A stretch of DNA of 64,000 nucleotides from Isoetes taiwanensis (Eukaryota; Streptophyta; Lycopodiopsida; Isoetales; Isoetaceae), in NCBI GenBank assembly GCA_021234155.1, contig JAJEKV010000426.1, positions 64,001 to 128,000 on the forward strand, given 5' to 3'. This document shows, piece by piece, positions 13,151 through 22,632 of this stretch (positions are counted from its first letter, which is position 1; every line of letters starts with the position of its first letter). The position numbers were made by a program, and so were the translations under genes. The notes beneath the pieces are model-generated. The model worked only from the letters and a program-made list of their open reading frames with translations, ran no database searches and was not told where the DNA came from.

Positions 13151-14252
13151 TCTTGCCAACATTATTCGGTTTGTCGGGCATGTTGAAGGTGACTTTCTTT
13201 TCCTGGCGATCGTAGGAGTTCTGCTGAGAGGGCCCCGGACTTGGTGAGCGGGGTTTGTAAGGTGTGGACGGGCGTGGCTGCGAGTAAGGAGCAGGACGCG
13301 GATACTGGTTCCTTGGTGTGTCCTCTTCGAGGCTTAAGGCCTTAGCCTCCGCTTCTGCAACTGATTTCGGGTCTATGGCCTTAACCATTCGTTTAATGGA
13401 TGGGGCCAACCCTTCAATGTAGCCCTCTACTGCCCTCTTTTCATTCATCCCTGGTACATACAACCTCAGGCGCATAAATTCATCAGTGTAGGCCTGAACT
13501 GACATGCCCTTCTGCTCTAACCTGTAGAAGGTCTGGATCTGTTGGCATTTGTGCGCACGAGGCACATAATGCGACTTAAACGCCTTGGCGAACTTTTTGA
13601 ACTTGCACCTGCTCCTGTCCAGGTGCTTGGCTCTGGCATAACCCTTCCACCAAATATGGGCAGCTCCTGTAAGGTTTGTGGTGGCAACCTTTCCTGTATC
13701 CTTTTCGGTCATTCCATAGGATTTCCCAAACTCCTTCATCTCGTCTAGCCAGGACTCCGCATTCAGGCCACCCCTAGACTTGCCATCAAATTGGGCCAGT
13801 TTCCTATTTTTCCATATACTAGTGATGGCTGTAACAACCATTTTACGGTACTCCTTGTCCCGGCGATGTGCATGGCCACCGGATGAGACCAACGACTCAG
13901 AAGACTCAGAAGAAGGTGATTGGGAGGATGTTGCACTGTCCCTAGAGGAACTCCGATGACGTTTGGAATGGTGCCTCCTGGGTACGGGTGCAGGGCTGGA
14001 ATCAGGTGCAGAAGGCTGCGGTGGAGGGGGACTCGGCGGTAACGGAGGTAACTCCGGTCCATCCGTCTGAACATGCTGCGGTGTGTTGGTATTCAGCACA
14101 TAAGTCTGCAACTCAGCTAGTTGCCTCTTCATCAACATAAGTTCCTGCTCATGGGTCAACCTACTGGTATTCGAGGGTGTCTGCCAAGCGGCGTTGCGTG
14201 CACCGTCTATATTGAGGATAACAAAACATAAGCAGAATTTCAACAATATCAA
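13151..14252 (-). pseudogene. Gag capsid region
   Basis: A retrotransposon Gag (capsid) domain is visible: W-K-N-R-K-L-A-Q-F-D-G, SWLDEMKEFGKSYG, AAHIWWKGY, FAKAFKSHYVP, FYRLEQKGMSVQAYTDEFMRL, GYIEGLAPSIK. A proline/serine-rich stretch precedes it (PPLPPSPPPPQPS, RRHHSKRHRSSS). The frame opens at 14252, but the first part is probably not Gag. A good 3' splice site (pyrimidine-rich, ending AATATAG) lies at about 14215, just before DGARNAAWQTP. A start at a later Met or splicing from upstream exons are both possible. Confidence 0.88.
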
Positions 14253-14423
14253 GTCTCACACAAAATCATTTTGGGATAGTACTGAAGTAAGAGTGAATAA
14301 GAGAAGACAAGAGAAAAGATTTTGATTACAAGTCAAAATAACGGTTACATTGAAAAAGTTCACACTGAAAGTAGTTATCAACTTAAAGTTATACAGTACA
14401 CAAGTGGATTTTATACATAGGCC

Positions 14424-14425
<2 letters not shown>

Positions 14426-14458
<33 letters not shown>
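14426..14458 (-). repeat. 33-base homopolymer (A in element sense)
   Basis: An uninterrupted T run on the plus strand, so poly(A) in the sense of the retrotransposon. It lies just after the last extra ORF and before gag. It could be simple slippage. It could also be the tail of a retroposed transcript that brought in the upstream ORF block. Confidence 0.95.
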
Positions 14459-14460
<2 letters not shown>

Positions 14461-14520
14461 TCACATTGAAACATAACAGAACCAAACTGAGGGCGCCCGG
14501 ACCTAGGGGTTTGCAAAAGA

Positions 14521-14967
14521 TTACATGATGGAATAGCGAACGCTTTCACGTACAGCTCTGATGAGCTTGTAACGTGCCCAGGCCTGGACGATGACAGGCT
14601 GGTAGTCCCATGTTGGGCTAATAATAAGGAGATTGAAAAGCCTCCTTAATGCATAGAATAATTGCCACAAGTGGTCATTGGAATCCTCGAAAGCTTCATG
14701 CCTGGACATACTCCAATAGTCCCATGTTCGGCGGAGGGTCTGTTTCAGGTCGTCAAAGGCCCGTTCTCGGAGGATGTTAACTACCTCCATACCCTTGTCT
14801 GGATCATAAGGCTCTTCCGGCTCTTCGGGTTCATCCATCTCATAGTCATCCTCTCGTTCCGGGTACTCCCCGTATCTTTGGCCGTAATCTTGTTCGGGAG
14901 GCCCTTGATCATCCCTTCGTATCAGATCGGTAATTCGTTCTTCATACTCCTCAAGGGTCTCTTCTGC
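14521..14967 (-). CDS. Extra retrotransposon ORF, acidic protein, last block before gag
   Basis: I do not recognise this protein. The readable part begins EETLEEYEERITDLIRR and ends RESVRYSIM, about 148 residues. It is acidic in the middle (DEPEEPEEPYDPDKG) with W- and Y-rich hydrophobic ends (TWDYWSMSRHEAF, LIISPTWDYQPVI). A strong 3' splice site (TCCTGTCGTCTTGCAG) directly precedes it, which suggests it is a downstream exon rather than a separate gene. Function is unknown. It is in the same orientation as gag-pol. Confidence 0.5.
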   Translation of the reverse strand, partial: AEETLEEYEERITDLIRRDDQGPPEQDYGQRYGEYPEREDDYEMDEPEEPEEPYDPDKGMEVVNILRERAFDDLKQTLRRTWDYWSMSRHEAFEDSNDHLWQLFYALRRLFNLLIISPTWDYQPVIVQAWARYKLIRAVRESVRYSIM

Positions 14968-15214
14968 AAGACGACAGGAATAAATATATATGCATTGAAC
15001 AAATTCCCTATATTCCAACTTTAAGGAAGAGAATTAAACATTGAAGAGAAAAGACAATTCAATGGTTTCTCAATAGTACAAGAAAATGTAAGGAAAAATC
15101 CCTGAATATATATATATATAAGAAAAGAGTACATAGATTATGCGATGATGGCAATCAAAATTACGTAACAATAGACATAATTGTCTGCTTAAACTAAAAC
15201 TAAGAGGTCGACTC

Positions 15215-16124
15215 TTAAACATCTTGTGCTTGGGTGCCGAACTCGGGCTCGGGTCGATGCTGTAAGAGTAGCACACTAGGATTAACTGATGAGGCAGCTG
15301 ATGAAGCTATCTCTGGAGGGACATTAATAGCCAATGGCGCTGCAACCAGCAGACTCATGTTCATCCAAGAACCAATCTCCTGGTCAAACATTGCAATGGC
15401 TAGATCACGATTCACCAGGATGACCTGCTCGAGGTTAGGAGCTAACTTCTTATGGCCGGCTGTGGTCGAAAGTGCTCTGAGTGCCCATACAGCCGCCTCG
15501 GCTTCAGGTGCAATTGCTTTTGCAAAGAAGAGAACCTGTCTGCTTGTAAAAGGGAAATATGGCATTTCAGCCCCTGAACCATCGGATGGGATGAAGAGGC
15601 CAATTCAGACTCCAAATTCTGGGGCAGTTCCTCCTCCATGGCAAAATCCTTCTCCTCCTGAGCATACTGGCTCTCATCACATAGATCCTCCATGGTTGGG
15701 TCGTCTTCGATCTTGACGATGACATCATTGATGTTCGGCACATGTGGCCCTGTAGCATGAAAAGTCGATTCAGGAATTGAAGACGGAGTACCCTGAATCA
15801 TCAACTGGCGTAGAGACAAGAGTGTGCTGATAGGCTCAACATCAAGAGGCTGATAGTTGAGCAGTTGGTGTATCTCCGGCGTATAGACGGGACGAGAATA
15901 ATCAATGAAGTCTTGCTGACCCTGACAATACTCGGCCAGCTCATAGAGAAGATGAGCGGTCTTCTGTTTACCCTTATTGGCGATATGCTGATACGCCCAT
16001 TGAATGTCGCTCAGCAGCAAATAATCTTGATCCCCAACCTTAATGGTAGAAAGCGAGCTTAGGCCGACAAGAGCTTGGCCCTTACTACGGGGTAAAGGCT
16101 TCTCTTTGGCCAACTCCTTCCATC
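15215..16124 (-). pseudogene. Extra retrotransposon ORF, frameshifted, unknown function
   Basis: Two overlapping frames form one protein-like stretch. The first (16124-15570) reads RLFVRWKELAKEKPLPRSKG, then KVGDQDYLLLSDIQWAYQ and an acidic tail (IVKIEDDPTMEDLCDE). After a one-base shift at a G run near 15570 it continues as EMPYFPFTSRQVLFFAKAI to a TAA at 15215-15217. It connects upstream with the 16125-16595 frame through a minus-one shift at a T5 run. I know no family for it. Confidence 0.45.
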
Positions 16125-16595
16125 TTACAAAAAGTCGGCATAGCTTATCTGCTCATCCTCCTCGGGATCTGGAGGAAGTGGGGCCTTGGCTTGCTCTAAA
16201 GCTGTGTCGGTACTGTCGACATACCTATCCATAATAAGAGCAAGTGCAAACTGGGCCTCAAAGTATAGCCCGTTAGAGCCACAGTCAATGATGGGGGCGT
16301 GCTTAGCACGTCTGAGAATGCCCTTAAGAATATCATAGCTGTGGCGATCATCCCCAAACATGTGTTCTAAGATATCCCTGTGGAGATAGGGTCGAGGCGG
16401 CTCCCCGAAAAACTCTGCCTCGGGCAGGATTTCCTCATCATAGAACTCTAGGAAGGTCGCATAGTCAGGGTGTGCGCGCATATTGTCGATGAGGTCGACT
16501 GTACACTGCAACATGGGGTCCAGGAGAGGATAGGGAACCTGAGGATCCCATTGCTCGCCTCCCATGTACCATGCTAGGCGCCCAGCGTAATCCAT
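16125..16595 (-). CDS. Extra retrotransposon ORF, unknown function
   Basis: Starting at ATG 16595 it reads MDYAGRLAWYMGGEQWDP and ends EEDEQISYADFL, 156 residues. It looks like a folded, slightly acidic domain. The ATG sits two bases after a long pyrimidine tract and TCTGCAG, a good 3' splice site, so the region may be an internal exon. At its 3' end, GACTTTTTGTAAGATGG ends the frame in TAA, while the minus-one frame stays open into the next block. No known family is recognised. Confidence 0.5.
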   Translation of the reverse strand: MDYAGRLAWYMGGEQWDPQVPYPLLDPMLQCTVDLIDNMRAHPDYATFLEFYDEEILPEAEFFGEPPRPYLHRDILEHMFGDDRHSYDILKGILRRAKHAPIIDCGSNGLYFEAQFALALIMDRYVDSTDTALEQAKAPLPPDPEEDEQISYADFL

Positions 16596-16866
16596 TACTG
16601 CAGACGGCAGATGGGAGGAAGAAGAAAACAGAAAGAGTGAGAAATAATGAAACCCTAAAGTGAGTATCACTTTTAAATGTCCTGGGCACGGCGTTCGAGG
16701 CGCCAGCTAATTATGTATAATTATTTATTTTATTATTATATATTATTATTTTTTTCCATACACGTATATAAAAGAAAAGAAATCATACGCTGACTAAGAA
16801 GTCAAACAAAATTTCTATTAATATATACCGAATTACATATATACAAAAATGGTGTTCTTCCCATAA
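16596..16866 (-). other. AT-rich gap inside the extra ORF block, probable intron
   Basis: Between the TGA that ends the coiled-coil frame and the next ATG lies very AT-rich DNA with TATTAT repeats. It ends in sense direction with a clear polypyrimidine tract and TCTGCAG. That looks like the 3' half of an intron. I could not fix a convincing 5' splice site. Confidence 0.4.
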
Positions 16867-18222
16867 TCATGGCCGTTCCCCACGGATCCGACGTGCTATC
16901 TGGAGGTCCTTTGTCATGATCGTTACTCGCTTGGCATGGATTGCACATAGATTTGCATCGCCAAAGAGGGACACCAAATAGGCCTCGGCTACCTCCTGGA
17001 GTGCTAGAATGGCGTGTGTCTGAAACCGGAGGTCGGTCTTGAAGTCTTGAGCAATCTCACGGACCAGACGCTGGAAAGGAAGTTTCCGTAGCAAAAACTC
17101 GGTGGGCTTCTGGTACTTCCTTATCTCCCTAAGTGCCACGGTACCAGGCTTGTAACGATGTCTCCTCCTAGGCTGGGGTGGCGATCCAGGAAGAGTTTTC
17201 CCTGTTGTCCTGGGGTGCCGGGCCTTTCGGATGATGTCGTCTTGCCGGTTGTCTCCTGCAGCCTTAGCTATACTACCCCGAGCCTTGAGCTGGTCCTTAT
17301 ACTGAGCACCCGACTTACTCGGCGTCCTCTTCGTCCTTCGGCGAGGAGCACGAACTTCTGAAGGTGGCTGCTCTTGCCGGTGCCGTTCTTCCTCTTCTTT
17401 CCTCAACCGCTCCTTTACTGCTTCGGTTGACTCTCTCGCTCTCTGCTCTGCTTCATCCTGCATTCTCTTCAGGGCTTGCTATTGTTCTACCTGCTGCTGA
17501 TGGATAGTATCCTCTCGAAGCTTAGCAGCCTCCTCTGTCAACTACGTTGCCTTCTGTGCTTGCGCCCGGAGTGTGGCTTGCTCCTCTGCTTGCTTCACCC
17601 TGGCTATCCTGATCTCCGTTCTTCTTGTAAGCTCCAGGAAGTAGCGTGGAGGGTTGGCTTGCATATCCCTCTCAACAGCCCGCTGAAATTGATCGGTGAA
17701 GAATGAGGGTGCTCCCGCTTCCCAGAGAATACGGTTAGTCTCCTCTTCATATGAAAAAGATGGGAGAGTGTAGGCTCCCCCATCAAAGAGGCACATCCCG
17801 TTTCCCAGGTAGCGGTACCCTGAAGCCGGGTCATCCGATGCTAGCCACTGTAAGTCCGCCTCTTGGGCCATTTGCAGACTGTTTTGGGCCTGCATTTGTA
17901 GGGCCTCTTCTTCAGCTTGTTCATCCCCTCCTGGCGGAAAGAACCGTGCATACTTCTGAACACCGTCTTCCTGTTCAACCACTATACAGGTTCCTCGGAT
18001 GGCGTTGAGCTTAAATACAAAACGCTCATTATAGCAGAAGAACGGGTATGGTATTCGGACTCCTTCGTAGAAACGTTTGACGAAGTATTCCAATATTTCC
18101 TCAGTTTTTATCTCCGCTTCTGACAATGGGTCTTGTCTTAGCAACAGTTCGGCCATTAAAAACTCTATGGGAGTTTGAGAATGGCGGGGCTTACGCTTGT
18201 ATACTTGCTTGACTGCCTCCAT
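16867..18222 (-). pseudogene. Extra retrotransposon ORF next to the 5' LTR, coiled-coil protein with two TAG stops
   Basis: One frame runs 452 codons from ATG 18222 to TGA at 16867, broken only by TAG at 17544-17542 and 17481-17479. The first 226 residues form a mixed domain (MEAVKQVYKRKPRHSQTP, YNERFVFKLNAIRGT, GYRYLGNGMCLFDGG). After that comes a long charged Q/E/K/R-rich stretch typical of coiled coil, which spans both stops, then a basic Arg-rich part ([10 protein letters not shown]) and a final helical domain. I do not recognise the protein. Continuity across the stops shows it was once a single reading frame. The second stop has context CAA-TAG-CAA, close to but not matching the full known readthrough signal. 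Confidence 0.55.
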
Positions 18223-18792
18223 CCTTAAGAAGTAAGCGCTGGTGGGCGCTGGGCAGGCACTTGGGGGAGGAAGGTATGGGATGAGGTTTGGCTATGGCGG
18301 AGAGAAGCTCCTAGTTCCGGCGGCTATGGCGGCTAGGCGGAGCTCAAGAGGGCACTAGGTGTTAAAAAAATGAGAGGAAAAAGTTACCTTTACTAAATTT
18401 TGAAATTTTAATCCTAAAAATTTTTAAAAGGAAAAAGTGGCGGAACACGTTTTTCGAGGTGGCGGGCACCCCCTACCTCGGACGTCATCCTTCTGGGGCG
18501 CCAGCGGCCCGGGCCCCCCGCCTTAGCCACTTAGGATTTTTTTTTTTTTGGCGGGCACCCCCTACCTTGAGGTCGCCACCGCCGCCAGCAACACCCGGGT
18601 ACCCCCTGCCCGCCACTTAGGGTTAGGGTTTGGCACCGAGTATACACCTCTTAATTACACTTTAACCTCGTTAAAGCAGCCATGACGGCATCTACTACAC
18701 CACCCAAAACTCATACTACTCCAAAATCTTCACTCACTAACTAACGATCTAACGAGTTAGTATGTGGCCAGTGCAATAGTTTGGCTTCCCGT
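18223..18792 (-). other. Retrotransposon leader
   Basis: Untranslated leader between the primer binding site and the first extra ORF. It holds two diverged copies of a GGCGGGCACCCCCTACC block (near 18451 and 18550) and a short TTAGGG-TTAGGG-TTT stretch near 18615. No protein is supported. Confidence 0.6.
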
Positions 18793-18809
18793 AACCATGC
18801 TCGATACCA
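18793..18809 (-). other. Primer binding site (initiator tRNA-Met type)
   Basis: The minus strand reads TGGTATCGAGCATGGTT two bases after the 5' LTR. It is close to TGGTATCAGAGC, the complement of the 3' end of plant initiator tRNA-Met, the usual primer of plant Ty3/gypsy elements. One base of the standard motif is missing. Confidence 0.85.
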
Positions 18810-18811
18810 CA

Positions 18812-20484
18812 TGGCGGACGCCTCCGAACATATACGACCCCACCATTATACATACGGGGACTTTCCCCTCCCATGGCGACCAGATCGCCACGAGCAGGGC
18901 CCTCCGTCTATCCCGGGCCATCTATGGAAAGATGCCCGAGTGAAAAACACGGAGGTGTCATTCGGCCCACGCCTTCAGTGGGACATCCTACGTCGCGGAA
19001 GCGTGAATACATGTTAGCACACAGCATAAATCATATATAAATAGCCACCACGAAGGGTGGCGCATCCATCCAAATACCAACGGCAAAGAATATGCATCTA
19101 ACTAAGAAAACGCCCCAAACCCCAGGCCCTACCCCGGTTCCGACTCCTGTGAGGATAGACTGACGGCTCGGCCTCAAGAGATCAGCAGACAGAGGTATAA
19201 CCTGGCGTTGGCTGGCATAGAACATCGGCTAGGGTTGTCCACTCCATCCGCCCCTCCTGTGCACACTTTGCAGATGAGTCAATCCACGCTATGGCTTCGC
19301 TATAGCCTTCCGGAGACGCAGGCTCGAGGTATCACCCTGCAGAGCCTACTCCAGGGTTCATGAGGCCTCGGTCCGATGAGGCAGGTCAGGGAAGCGTCCC
19401 CTTCCAGAATCGCAGTGGTTCCATGGGTGAGCCAGAGAATACGTGCCGCATCAGCGACCCCCGCATTCGTACCCGACTTACTCACCCTAAATCTACTCAA
19501 AGTACAGGATGCCCCATGCGGGTCACACCTCTGTACCCAGGGAGTGTCAGACCCATACCCGGCCCGGATCGCGCCTAGCTCACTGGCCGGCTATTAGGCC
19601 TAGCCCACTGTAGGAGTCTCAGGAGCCTTTTATGTTCGTGCAAGACCCCACCCCCACTTCACCACTGTGTTCCTTGTCTGGTGCTAAGCCAGTCCATAGC
19701 ATCTATGACCCGGTGGGCTCTTGTGCACAGGCCGCACCTAATGGGATACTACAGGGCGCTATCTAGAAGCACACTACAATAAATGGGCTCAGAGGTCTCT
19801 ACCCCGTAATCCCCCCCCCCCCATTTCGAGAGTAATTCTAGGCAAAGAACTAACAATCAATCCTTTCAAAGCACAAACCAGAAACAGAACATAAAGAGAA
19901 CTTACCTTTGCAATCAAGGGTTAGTTCCTAAGAATAGAGCACAGAGAGAACAGAAGAAACAACACTACAAGTGCCCAACAGGGGCGCTACTCTAGGATTC
20001 ACAAACTATACTAGTCACCCACCTGAACCCCTGCTGGACCCGTTATCGTTGGGCGCGTCCATCTTCCTGGGTCTTGATGCTCAGTTTCAGCTACACAGGT
20101 AAAGGTACTTGGTATGGTGGCGCTCAGCTGTCTGGTATGGTGGCGCTCAGCTCCTGCTCCTTCTTTGGACGAATTGAGGGAGTCAATTAGGGATAGGGAT
20201 CAGGTTGATAGCCCAATTTGGAAGTTCCCATGCTGGTCAATCGATTTAGGCCAGGTGGCGCCTTCCCCAATCATTAATTAGCCTAATTAATCCATTTGAA
20301 CCTTAATTCCCTAAGTTATAGGTTATTATCTTTAATGATTAAATTAATTTAATCCCTTTTAGGTCAACCCCCTAGGTTACGTTACCCCATGGTGGTGTAC
20401 CTTTAATGGGTGACGTGTCGGTATATTTATATGTATACCGTATAAATATGTTACGTATACCGTATAAATACGTGGAACGTCACA
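18812..20484 (-). repeat. 5' LTR (right copy in the window)
   Basis: About 1673 bp; begins TGTGACG and ends GCCA in sense direction. It is a direct repeat of 7191-8845. Differences from the other LTR are patchy: almost none in the first 390 sense bases, many small indels in the centre (for example 19280-19330 and 19980-20080). It should carry the promoter of the element. Confidence 0.95.
20411..20484 (-). promoter_or_regulatory. Palindromic TGACGT/ACGTCA and TATA-rich block at the LTR edge
   Basis: The first 74 sense bases of the LTR hold inverted TGACGT/ACGTCA motifs at both ends (TGACGTGTCG at 20411, ACGTCA at 20477). Between them are three TATAAATA or TATTTATA boxes and repeated GTATAC. 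ACGT cores of this kind are bound by plant bZIP factors. The same block, with a few changes, sits at 8772-8845. A regulatory role is inferred. Confidence 0.45.
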
Positions 20485-20489
20485 CTTGC
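20485..20489. repeat. Target-site duplication CTTGC, right copy
   Basis: Matches the five bases at 7186-7190 exactly and marks the insertion point of the retrotransposon. Confidence 0.9.
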
Positions 20490-21059
20490 AAATCATTGGT
20501 AAGGTAATAATTGAGAGCAGTCCAAGAAAGACAACGGAAGTCTTGAACCCGCCATCCCAATCCCGTAAGGTTACCTGGAAGCTGTTGAAAAATAAACATG
20601 AGAAGGATGAATAAAGTATGAAGGATGAGAAGGATGCTGTTGGAGGCAGGTAACGAAGCACAGCTTAGCCGCATGCCAGATTGAATGGAAGCCGGGTGTA
20701 GAAGGCCATGGCCGATGAAGGAATTACCTGGATTTTTAGAATATTCATGGCCGTTTGATTAGAAAATATGAAATCTGGCGGCATGCAGTTATTTTGGCTT
20801 ATGTGGCACGACACGTGGCATAGCTAGGAATGCAGGAAATCGTGCAGGGGGGGTTAGGCAACCCTGCTAAAAAAGAATATCGAGATTTTATCTTCATTTT
20901 TTGTTACTATAATTTCGATTACTACTTCATTTCTATTTTTAGTTAAAAGTTACTACTACAATTTCGGTCATCTTTTCGCATGCATTTTTATGCGTTTGTT
21001 GCATGCGCATGCGACATACACATGTTGCATGCACCTATGACTATGTTTCAAGCCAAGAT

Positions 21060-21260
21060 ATTGGAGTTTCACTGCAGTTGGGCCTTTGGTCTAATGGTAA
21101 CACACGTGTCCTCCTAGAGCTAGAGCAGCTATATCTCGAGCTTGAGACTGTCCAAAGTTGTACTATATATAGTTCCATTTCATGGCATCTATATATTGAA
21201 AAATATGATTTATATATCTTAATGAATGGTTCCAGATCATTGGCTTTCTGGATTTTTTTT
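21060..21260 (+). mobile_element. tRNA-derived SINE-like copy 1
   Basis: Contains TTGGTCTAATGGTAACAC, which resembles a pol III A box, and a CTCGAGCTTGAGACT stretch in the place of a B box. A diverged second copy at 23598-23825 shares the A-box region and the downstream ATAGTTCCATT block. The copy ends in a T-rich run. It is not a functional tRNA: no cloverleaf can be drawn. Confidence 0.45.
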
Positions 21261-21757
21261 TTTTGTTCCAATTAGTTCAATATTGCAAATCTTAAAAGAA
21301 TATTTGGCTCATTGTTTTCTTCATATGGTTGAAGTGTGAGACAATGGTGCTTGCCATTTTTTACTACGTTAATATGATAATGCCACATGGTATCTCCTTG
21401 ATCACAAAACGATATTTGGGTCAACCATTCCGCATGCCCGCAAAGCAAACAGGAAGAAAAACAAATTTTTGCATGTCCTTTCGCAGATCTATAGGTTTTT
21501 GCATCTTTTCATTGCCCTGCTGCACTTGGATCGTTGTCCCACTGTCGGATCTATGGCCGAATATGTAGCATAATAACAAGGGGTTACTTTTAGATTTTTA
21601 TACGCTTTTTCACATGGTTTTTCTATGATTTCGTTGTTGTATTCGTTGTACTAAATAGTATTTCTAGAGTGCACCTTTTATGAGCCGTTGATTTTCGTTG
21701 GTTGGAACAATCCGAGGGTTGTTGTCTTTCTCTGCATGTGTTTGTGCATGAACACTA

Positions 21758-21880
21758 TGCATGTGTATGCATGTGCATGTGCACATGCATGTGCATGTGT
21801 GTGCATGTGTATTGTGCATGTGCAAGTGCAAGTGCATGTGCATGTGCATGTGTGTGCATGTGTGCATATGCATGTGTGCT
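21758..21880. repeat. TGCATG/TGTGCA microsatellite
   Basis: About 120 bases made almost entirely of GCATGT and GTGCAT units. It is an alternating purine-pyrimidine tract and holds more than ten CATGCA-like RY cores. Long Cys/His or Met/His frames on both strands are by-products of the repeat. Confidence 0.95.
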
Positions 21881-22632
21881 TGCCCTCTTGGATTCTTATT
21901 GCCGGAGTGGATTTTACTACCACGAGATGGATTTTTTGCTCACACTTACAAAGGTATTTATTTTTTAATGTTTCTTCAGTTAGCATAATGTTTTTTTTTA
22001 CGAGGTATTGGTTTCCTGATTCTACAATGTAGTGCAAGATTTGCTGCAGATTCAAGTTTAGGCCCTTTGTTTGCTTCCAACTCTTGGATATTCCTGGCTG
22101 CCGGATTGTTCATAGCAGCCAGCCTTTAGCTTCAATCAACAAACGGATTCTTATGCACACAACAGGCGGATTATTCCACGCCCTTTTCCATGTCATACAG
22201 ATCAGTCAAATAGTGGCCACAAGAATGCATTTATATTGTAGGTTTGGAACTTTAATCGAATCATAAGGTGAATCATGCATTACCTTTAAGCTAGAGATGG
22301 AGCATTCAAAATTATATGGATTGATAAACAATGGTGTCATTGTGAAAGAGAAATAGTTGTAGCGGAAGTAACAATATGTAGCATAATAACAGGGGGTTTT
22401 TTTTGTGTTGCAAATTTTATGACTTTCGGAATAATGGGATCAATCTGCTCTATCTTTATGGTAACTTTTACTTATGTTCTATTTGTTTTATTGTGATCAA
22501 ATTCAAAAGCTACAGGTGATGAAAGCCTCAAATGAATTCTAGTTTTTTTCTGGTTTGAATTCTAAAATTTTTGTCACACCGGAGGGGGGGTGACATCTCT
22601 AAGACCCCGAAGGGGCCAAAAATTTTTTTTTG

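Larger units (their letters stand above)
7191..20484 (-). mobile_element. Ty3/gypsy chromovirus LTR retrotransposon with extra 5' ORFs
   Basis: This complete 13.3-kb element is read on the minus strand. Order in sense direction: 5' LTR (20484-18812), primer binding site, leader, an extra ORF block (18222-14521), a 33-base A tract, gag, protease, RT, RNase H, integrase with C-terminal chromodomain, polypurine tract, 3' LTR (8845-7191). LTRs begin TG and end CA and are flanked by CTTGC. The integrase-last order plus chromodomain place it among plant chromoviruses. It is defective: I see at least four in-frame TAG stops and several small frameshifts. The ORF block between 5' LTR and gag is unusual for this lineage. 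Ogre/Tat elements carry an extra ORF there, but they lack a chromodomain. Confidence 0.95.

Noticed and set aside
18610-18630. Interstitial telomere repeat
   Set aside because: Only about two TTAGGG units in the retrotransposon leader, too short to mean anything.
21075-21150. tRNA gene
   Set aside because: An A-box-like stretch is present, but no cloverleaf with anticodon and acceptor stems can be formed. Better explained as a SINE remnant.
21664-22055. Cys/His- and Met/His-rich frames on both strands
   Set aside because: They are translations of the TGCATG microsatellite.
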